This document shows positions 31,512 through 36,509 of a DNA stretch of 36,509 nt, piece by piece. The notes below the pieces were generated by a model that had not been told where the DNA came from, did no database searches, and worked only from the letters and a program-made list of their open reading frames with translations. The stretch is from contig JBKPGE010000009.1 in the NCBI GenBank assembly GCA_046729215.1, positions 1-36,509 on the forward strand, in the 5' to 3' direction. This stretch comes from JACDAN01 sp046729215. GTDB taxonomy: Bacteria > Actinomycetota > Thermoleophilia > Gaiellales > Gaiellaceae. The translations under genes and the position numbers were made by a program. Each line of letters starts with the position of its first letter. Position 1 is the stretch's first letter.

Positions 31512-31999
31512 CCCGAAAGTGTGACGAGTTCGGGTCGGATCTCCCCCGCCTCGACGTCGAGCATCAGCATCGAGTGGGCGGGCGCCCCACGGCGCTCGGT
31601 CGGACTCCCCGGGTTCAAGACCCAGACGTCCCCGACCCGGGACAGGTCCGGGATATGCGTGTGGCCGTAGATCACCGCATCGCACCCGGGAAACGCGGCA
31701 ACAAGCCGCGCCGCCCGAGCCGCAGCCGGACCAGGCACGTGAACCATCCCCATCCGAGCCCCCGCGACGCCCACGACCCGCCGCTCAGGCAGCAACTCGA
31801 TGAGTGCCGTCTCGTCCATGTTCCCGGCCACTCCCTCGACAGGCGCCAGCCGGCCGAGCTCCTCGAGCACCGCCGCGCGAACGAAGTCCCCGGCGTGGAG
31901 GATCAGCTCCGCCGTCTCGAGCCGCCGCAGGCACTCGGCGGGCAAACGCCGGGTACCCCGCGGCATGTGTGTATCCGCGATGACCGCGACGAGCGTCAG
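31508..31999 (-). CDS. YfcE-like metallophosphoesterase, CTG start
   Basis: A phosphodiesterase of the YfcE/MJ0936 calcineurin-like family. Metal-binding motifs: DTH (Asp9, His11), HAGD, GNMDE (usually GNCD), GHTHIP and the closing NPGS. The frame gives 163 residues only if translation starts at CTG 31999, overlapping the aminopeptidase stop as CTGA. The first conventional start, ATG 31966, would remove Asp9 and His11, the metal ligands. No ATG, GTG or TTG lies in the frame before it. The physiological substrate is unknown; the family hydrolyses bis-pNPP and possibly cyclic nucleotides. Confidence 0.88.
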   Translation of the reverse strand: MTLVAVIADTHMPRGTRRLPAECLRRLETAELILHAGDFVRAAVLEELGRLAPVEGVAGNMDETALIELLPERRVVGVAGARMGMVHVPGPAAARAARLVAAFPGCDAVIYGHTHIPDLSRVGDVWVLNPGSPTERRGAPAHSMLMLDVEAGEIRPELVTLSG

Positions 32000-33108
32000 C
32001 CGGCGCCGTTCACGAACGCGCCGTCCCGGTACACGAGCTCGCCGTCCGCATAGACCTCTCCGCCGTCACGCAGGTCGCAGACCATGTCCCAGTGCAAAGC
32101 GGAGACGTTCTCCCCACCCGTCTGCGGGACCGACCTCCCCAGCGCGAGATGAACCGTGCCACCGATCTTTTCGTCGAGCAGCAGGTTGCCGGTGTACTCG
32201 GTGACCTCGTCGTTGAGCCCGAAGGCGAATTCTCCGACCCGTCGCGCGCCGGGGTCGACGCCGATCATCTGGCGGAGGAACTCCTCGCCGCGCCGGGCTT
32301 TCGCCTCCACCACCTCGCCGGCCTCGAAGCGCAAAACCACACCGTCCGCGCTTCGCCCGCGGACCATCGCAGGGAACGAGAAGCGAATCGTCCCCTCGAC
32401 ATTCGTCTCGACGGGCCCGGTGAAGACTTCTCCATCCGGGAGGTTCACCTTCCCGTTCGCCCGCACCCAGCTCCGTCCGCCCACCCCGAGCTTGAGATCG
32501 GTGTCCTCGGCGACTACCCGGAGCTCGCTCTTGCCCTCCAGCATCGAGCCGATACGGTCGAGCCGCTGGCCGAACGCCGTCCACGCAGCCACAGGGTCGT
32601 TGGCCTCGAGAAACGCGGCGCGGTACACGAGCTGCTCGAACTGCGCAACTGACATCCCGGCGTCCTGGGCGGAAGCGTCCGTCGGATAGCCGCACAGCAC
32701 CCAGCGGAACTCTCCCCGGCCGAAGCGCTGCAAAGCCAGCTCCTGGTAGGCCTCGCGTCCCTTTACCCGCCTGGCCATCCTGGCCGGGTCGACGCTGCTC
32801 AGATATTTCGTGTTCTCAGGCGCGTCGATTGCGATCAAGACGTCGCCGTGCTCGACGTTCCAGCGCACGTCGATCGGCACCCATTCGAGCTGCTCGTCGG
32901 TGCCGTGGAGCAGGAGGTCCTCGGCGGTTTCCTGAACGATGAGCTCGGTGGTCGGATGGCCGCCGGCCCGCACTGCTGCGCGATACAGCTCCCGGATCAG
33001 CGGCGTACTCGCGGGGCTACCCTCGATTCGGATGATGTCCCCGGGGCGCACGGAAGTGGAGTAGCCCACGACCACGTCCGCCAGCCGCGCGAGACGCGGG
33101 TCAGACAT
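31996..33108 (-). CDS. M29 family aminopeptidase (AmpS/PepS type), copy 1
   Basis: A 370-residue metallo-aminopeptidase. Family signatures: VNLPDGEVFTGPVETNVEG with the first glutamate ligand, GEFAFGLNDEVTEYTGNLLLDEKIGGTVH-type motif region (about 304-332) supplying Glu, His and Asp ligands, and HWDMVCDLR near the C-terminus. It overlaps the upstream paralogue by eight bases (ATG inside CATGTCTGA). The two are about the same length and share the same motifs, so they are tandem duplicates or subunits of a mixed dimer. Cytoplasmic, no signal peptide. Confidence 0.93.
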   Translation of the reverse strand: MSDPRLARLADVVVGYSTSVRPGDIIRIEGSPASTPLIRELYRAAVRAGGHPTTELIVQETAEDLLLHGTDEQLEWVPIDVRWNVEHGDVLIAIDAPENTKYLSSVDPARMARRVKGREAYQELALQRFGRGEFRWVLCGYPTDASAQDAGMSVAQFEQLVYRAAFLEANDPVAAWTAFGQRLDRIGSMLEGKSELRVVAEDTDLKLGVGGRSWVRANGKVNLPDGEVFTGPVETNVEGTIRFSFPAMVRGRSADGVVLRFEAGEVVEAKARRGEEFLRQMIGVDPGARRVGEFAFGLNDEVTEYTGNLLLDEKIGGTVHLALGRSVPQTGGENVSALHWDMVCDLRDGGEVYADGELVYRDGAFVNGAG

Positions 33109-34228
33109 GCTCGATCGCGGCCTCGGTCAGGAAGGAGCCAGCCTTCCAGACGAGCTCGCGGTCCGCGTACACCTCACCTTCTTCGCGGAGATCGCAGATG
33201 AGATCCCAGTGGAGATCTGAGGTGTTCTGCGTTCCGGCCTCCTCGAAGCCGCCGCCGAGTGCGACATGCATCGTGCCGCCGATCTTCTCGTCGAACAGGA
33301 TGTCCCGCGTAAACCGGTCGATCTCGTAGTTCAACCCGAAGGCAACCTCGCCCAGCACCGACGAACCGTCGTCCGTCGCAACCAGCGTGCGCAGGTAGTC
33401 CTCGCCGGAACTTGCTTCCGCCCCCACTACCCGGCCCTCGGCGAACCGGAGTCGAACGCCTTCGACCTCCCGGCCCTGGAAGATCGACGGGAACGCGAAG
33501 TAGATGTCTCCGTCCGTCCCGGTCTCCACGGGGCTCGTGAAGACCTCCCCGTCGGGCATGTTGTGTCGTCCCTCAGAGGGAAGCCAACGCCGGCCCTCGA
33601 CGAGGACGCGAAGGTCTGTGTCAGGACCGACGATGCGGAGCTCTCGAACGCCTTCGAGCCCGCGAGCGCGCGCCGTCAACTCGCCGGACGTCGATTCCCA
33701 ATGGGCGAACGGGTCGTCGTCGACCCGCACATGGCAGGCGCCGTAGACGAAGTCCTCGTACTCGGACAGGGACATCTCCGCGTCCTGGGCGTGCGCCTCG
33801 GTCGGCATCAGCGTGCCGCACCAGGCCAGTTCGCCCGCGCTGATCCGCTGCCAGCGGCGGTTGACCATGCGGTAGTGAGCAGAGAGCTGGAGCTTGCGGC
33901 GCTCCGGATCAGCCCGAGTCAGCGCCCTCGTGTTGGACGTCGACCAGATCGTCGTCCAGGCGTCGAGCTCCTCGCTCTGGTGGCGCTCGCTTTCGGAGAT
34001 GTAGCCGAGCTGCTCGTCGTTTCCTTCCGCCAGCAGGATCTCCTCGACGCCGGCGGGCCGGACATGGACGTAGGGCAACGCGCCGCGACGGAGCCCGAAG
34101 CGGTACATGGCCGCAACGAGGGGGATCGCCGACGCCTCGCCGTCGATCCTGAACACCTGGCCCTCGCAGAGGTCGAGCGAGTAGCCGGTGATGAGGTCTG
34201 CGAGCTTCTCGACCCTAGGGTCCCGCAC
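33101..34228 (-). CDS. M29 family aminopeptidase (AmpS/PepS type), copy 2
   Basis: A 375-residue paralogue of its downstream neighbour, with the same motifs: NMPDGEVFTSPVETGTDG, GEVAFGLNYEIDRFT, LFDEKIGGTMHVALGGG and HWDLICDLR. The N-terminal half has clearly diverged, which argues for a different substrate range or dimer role. The GTG at 34228 lies nine bases after the stop of the secreted protein gene, with AGGG upstream. Longer in-frame readings go through that gene and are rejected. Confidence 0.92.
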   Translation of the reverse strand: MRDPRVEKLADLITGYSLDLCEGQVFRIDGEASAIPLVAAMYRFGLRRGALPYVHVRPAGVEEILLAEGNDEQLGYISESERHQSEELDAWTTIWSTSNTRALTRADPERRKLQLSAHYRMVNRRWQRISAGELAWCGTLMPTEAHAQDAEMSLSEYEDFVYGACHVRVDDDPFAHWESTSGELTARARGLEGVRELRIVGPDTDLRVLVEGRRWLPSEGRHNMPDGEVFTSPVETGTDGDIYFAFPSIFQGREVEGVRLRFAEGRVVGAEASSGEDYLRTLVATDDGSSVLGEVAFGLNYEIDRFTRDILFDEKIGGTMHVALGGGFEEAGTQNTSDLHWDLICDLREEGEVYADRELVWKAGSFLTEAAIEHV

Positions 34229-34236
34229 CCGCCGCC

Positions 34237-35793
34237 CTACTTCTTCCGGGGGCCGACGGGGAAGGGCTTGCTGATGAGCGTCGACTGACGAGCCGGGTTC
34301 ATCTCGGCACGAAGCCGGACGGCGAAGACATAGGTGCCCGCAGCGACGTGCTTGCGCGGAAAACGGATGAACGTGCCGAGGTGCGCACGCGCCTTCGCGC
34401 GGGCGGAGAACACCGGCTTGGGCGTGCGCCGCCGGCCGACGGCGGCGAGCAGGCGCTTGCGGAGTGCCGGAGACAACCTGCGACCCGGCAGCCGGTACAT
34501 CGCAGCGTTGACGAAGCTCGACTCCTCGGCCGCCGCGGAGAACGACCAGTTCTTGTCGGTCGCCGAGCGCCGCCGTTCCCCGAAGCGGGCAGTCGCCCCG
34601 ACGACCTTGATGGTGTGCACCCAGGTCTTCGGGCGGCGAGTGCAGCGCGTGAGCCCGCGCGAGAGAGCCGAGTGCACGGCGGCCCACGAGGGGCGCCGCG
34701 TGCGATCGGCGCGGATGAGCCCCGCTTGCCAGCGGTCGAGGTCGGGCTCGTCGACGAGGCCGTAGTAGAGCATCGAGTGCACGGAGGCGTCGCAGGCGTA
34801 GTACGGGATCAGCGCGGCGTAGATGTCGGCCTGGGACCGCTCATCGGCGAGTCGCGGGACGGATTCCACGCCGTAGTAGGCGCCCTGCGACGAAGGTGGG
34901 ATGGCGACCTGCCAGCCGACCTCGTTGAGCCGGACGGTCAGCGGCGGCAGTCCGGCTTTGGACACCGGCTTTCCTCGCTCGGCGAACCTCGGCTGTCCGG
35001 TGCCGTTGAAGGCGTCCCAGATCGCCTGCTTGATCCGCCCGAGGTTGGAAGTTCCGGCATTTGGCCAGCGGTAACCGACGAGATAGCCGTCTCGGTACGA
35101 GTTCGGGTGTGGATGGAAGGCGAGCTGATCCATGATCGGCCGCTTTCGGCCGCTGGCGCGATACGCAACCCCGATGTCGTGGATGCAACGCACGGGCGAC
35201 GTCGAGGCATTCACCGCCGCCAGAGCGTTGTCGTTGCCCCTCGGTGACAGGGACACGCCGAGAACGGTGATGTCGCGGTTGACTGCCTTGAGCGCGTCAT
35301 AGGCCTGCGCGAGCACGCGTTCGTAGGAGGCACAGGCGAGGCCTTTGCCCGTGAACGAGAACTGCGGCTGCCAGAACCGGGGCTGGTTGGGCTCGTTTCC
35401 GACGGCGATGTCCTTGACCTGCGGATACCTGCGCGCCACGTGCACGACGAAATCGACGAACTGGTTCGCGGCGGTGCGAGAGCCCGCCAAAGCGCGCGCC
35501 CGCGTCGGCGAGATCAGAAAGACGAGCTTGATCCCCGCCGCCGCTGCACGCGGGACATAGCGGTCGAGCTGCTCCCGTTCCCGGATCGTCGTTGGCTGCT
35601 CGGGATCCCAGCCGATCGTCACCCGGTTCTCCTGGAGGCCCGCCTCGAGGAACTGGTCGACGAACCAGGCGCCCCCATCGGTTGCGAGCCGGCCGCCGTC
35701 GTCGGCAGCGCCGACGGTGAGGTCGGCGTTCGCAGGCGCTGCGGCGCAAAGAGCAGCGAGCACGCACAGGATGGAGATGGCCAGTTGTCTCAT
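34237..35793 (-). CDS. Secreted glycoside-hydrolase-like protein (clan GH-A fold)
   Basis: A 518-residue protein with a clear signal peptide (MRQLAISILCVLAALCAAAPANA, cleavage near residue 23). A TIM-barrel-like domain has AVGNEPNQPRFW (Asn133-Glu134-Pro135), the classical acid/base NEP motif of clan A glycosidases. A second glutamate, Glu291 in VRLNEVGWQ, is at a position fitting the nucleophile. Residues after about 390 form an Arg/Lys-rich C-terminal region with no recognised domain or sortase signal. Similar to actinobacterial cellulase-family or GH39/GH5-like proteins; the exact GH family is not assignable. GAGGGG lies seven bases before ATG 35793. Confidence 0.8.
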   Translation of the reverse strand: MRQLAISILCVLAALCAAAPANADLTVGAADDGGRLATDGGAWFVDQFLEAGLQENRVTIGWDPEQPTTIREREQLDRYVPRAAAAGIKLVFLISPTRARALAGSRTAANQFVDFVVHVARRYPQVKDIAVGNEPNQPRFWQPQFSFTGKGLACASYERVLAQAYDALKAVNRDITVLGVSLSPRGNDNALAAVNASTSPVRCIHDIGVAYRASGRKRPIMDQLAFHPHPNSYRDGYLVGYRWPNAGTSNLGRIKQAIWDAFNGTGQPRFAERGKPVSKAGLPPLTVRLNEVGWQVAIPPSSQGAYYGVESVPRLADERSQADIYAALIPYYACDASVHSMLYYGLVDEPDLDRWQAGLIRADRTRRPSWAAVHSALSRGLTRCTRRPKTWVHTIKVVGATARFGERRRSATDKNWSFSAAAEESSFVNAAMYRLPGRRLSPALRKRLLAAVGRRRTPKPVFSARAKARAHLGTFIRFPRKHVAAGTYVFAVRLRAEMNPARQSTLISKPFPVGPRKK

Positions 35794-35825
35794 TCAGGAC
35801 CCCTCGATCATGCAGGCGAGGCGAT

Positions 35826-36509
35826 TCAGCATTGCACGCGATCCAATATCTCGTCCAGCAGCATGTCCGGTCCGAAGCGGACCGGATCGTCAACCGGCAG
35901 GCCGGTCTCGTCCGCGACCTGCGCGATCTCGGCCTGCGCCTCATCCTCGGCGAGCGCTCCTGTGTGCAGTGCGATCGCGGCAACCCTCGCGGGGCGGAGC
36001 GGCAGCGATGCGCGCTCGTGGAGCTCGATCAGCTCGGTGAGCGCCGGCAGCGGATGCTCGGGATAGCCCTCGGTGTGCGTCGCCCGCGCCTTGTGCACGA
36101 GCACGAACGCATGCGGTGTCGCTCCGTGCATCAGACCCATCGTCACGCCGGAGTACGCCGGATGCACCAGGGATCCTTGCCCCTCGACCCAGAGAAACTC
36201 CCCGCCGCGGGCGGCTCCCTCGACGACCAGTTGCTCGGCGGCGCCAGCCAGGAAGTCCGAGACGACGGCATCGACGGCGATTCCCCAGCCTGCGATTGCG
36301 ATTCCGGTCTGGCCGGTCGGGACGAACACGGACTTCAGACCGCGCCGCCTCGCGGCCAGATCGAGCTCGACGGCCACCGTTTTCTTGCCGATGGCGCAGT
36401 CCGAGCCGACGGTGAGCACGATCTTCGCCGCCACTCGCAGGTTCTCGCCCGTCGGGACGTTGAGGTCGTCCGGAGGCTTGCGAAGGTCCCGAAGCTCGAC
36501 GCCGTGCCG
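35826..36509 (-). CDS. DUF1611 / DgcN-type protein, N-terminus cut by window edge
   Basis: A P-loop protein of the DUF1611 family, open to the right edge. Seen: DLRKPPDDLNVPTGENL, Walker-like GSDCAIGKKTVAVEL, SVFVPTGQTGIAIAGWG, EGQGSLVHPAYSGVTMGL and a final DPVRFGPDMLLDEIL. DgcN of this family acts as a D-glutamate N-acetyltransferase, usually next to a dipeptide-epimerase-like dgcA; that partner would lie outside this window. The GTG at 36434 is not a plausible start because conserved sequence continues upstream. Downstream is the secreted GH-like gene after a 32-base gap. Confidence 0.85.
   Translation of the reverse strand, partial: RHGVELRDLRKPPDDLNVPTGENLRVAAKIVLTVGSDCAIGKKTVAVELDLAARRRGLKSVFVPTGQTGIAIAGWGIAVDAVVSDFLAGAAEQLVVEGAARGGEFLWVEGQGSLVHPAYSGVTMGLMHGATPHAFVLVHKARATHTEGYPEHPLPALTELIELHERASLPLRPARVAAIALHTGALAEDEAQAEIAQVADETGLPVDDPVRFGPDMLLDEILDRVQC

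Noticed and set aside
1..36509. tRNA or rRNA genes, CRISPR arrays, transposases, attachment sites
   Set aside because: No cloverleaf-like stretches, regularly spaced repeats or transposase/integrase motifs were seen; the window is almost fully occupied by recognisable chromosomal genes.

Overview
The window is a dense, high-GC bacterial chromosome segment with almost no non-coding DNA. Nearly every gene lies on the minus strand, and many overlap by 4 to 30 bases (ATGA, GTGA and CTGA junctions). The order pyrR-pyrB-pyrC-carA-carB followed by mihF-gmk-rpoZ-coaBC, with an mIHF-type nucleoid protein in front of gmk, is the arrangement I know from Actinomycetota such as Mycobacterium. PyrDK instead of PyrF, a short IF2 and the overall composition make a deep-branching actinobacterium (for example Thermoleophilia) my best guess; that class assignment is inference. 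There are no tRNA, rRNA, CRISPR or mobile-element signals.

Layout, left to right. (1) 1-2808: rpsO and pnp (pnp runs off the left edge), each behind a structured leader. (2) 2908-5601: a plus-strand pair, a beta-lactamase-fold serine hydrolase and a short gamma-glutamyltransferase, with a small zinc-ribbon gene overlapping the GGT end in antisense. This block sits inside the otherwise usual run ribF-rpsO-pnp. (3) 5669-12856: the rimP-nusA-ylxR-infB-DUF503-rbfA-nrnA-truB-ribF operon of transcription and translation factors, preceded by a terminator-like leader. (4) 12964-13174: a small plus-strand reading frame. (5) 13175-21338: mihF-gmk-rpoZ-coaBC, continuing into moxR-DUF58-transglutaminase (an export/cell-envelope-type cluster), a nucleotidyltransferase, a TPR protein and dtd. 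(6) 21371-29850: the de novo pyrimidine operon pyrR-pyrB-pyrC-carA-carB-pyrK-pyrD, with a recognisable PyrR-binding loop just ahead of the pyrR Shine-Dalgarno. (7) 29940-31999: DUF2007, RNase Z, a small LysM membrane protein under a promoter with two LexA-type boxes, and a YfcE-like phosphodiesterase. (8) 31996-36509: two tandem M29 aminopeptidases, a secreted glycoside-hydrolase-like protein and a DUF1611/DgcN-type protein cut by the right edge.

The most interesting points are regulatory and translational. The LysM gene has the features of an SOS-induced cell-division inhibitor (YneA/ChiZ-like). Two genes (gmk and the phosphodiesterase) can only encode an intact active site if translation begins at CTG, and two more (carB, ylxR) probably do the same. 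The pnp leader can form two mutually exclusive hairpins, one of which hides the ribosome-binding site. The rimP-nusA leader carries an intrinsic terminator just before the Shine-Dalgarno. NusA ends in a Cys3His putative zinc knuckle.
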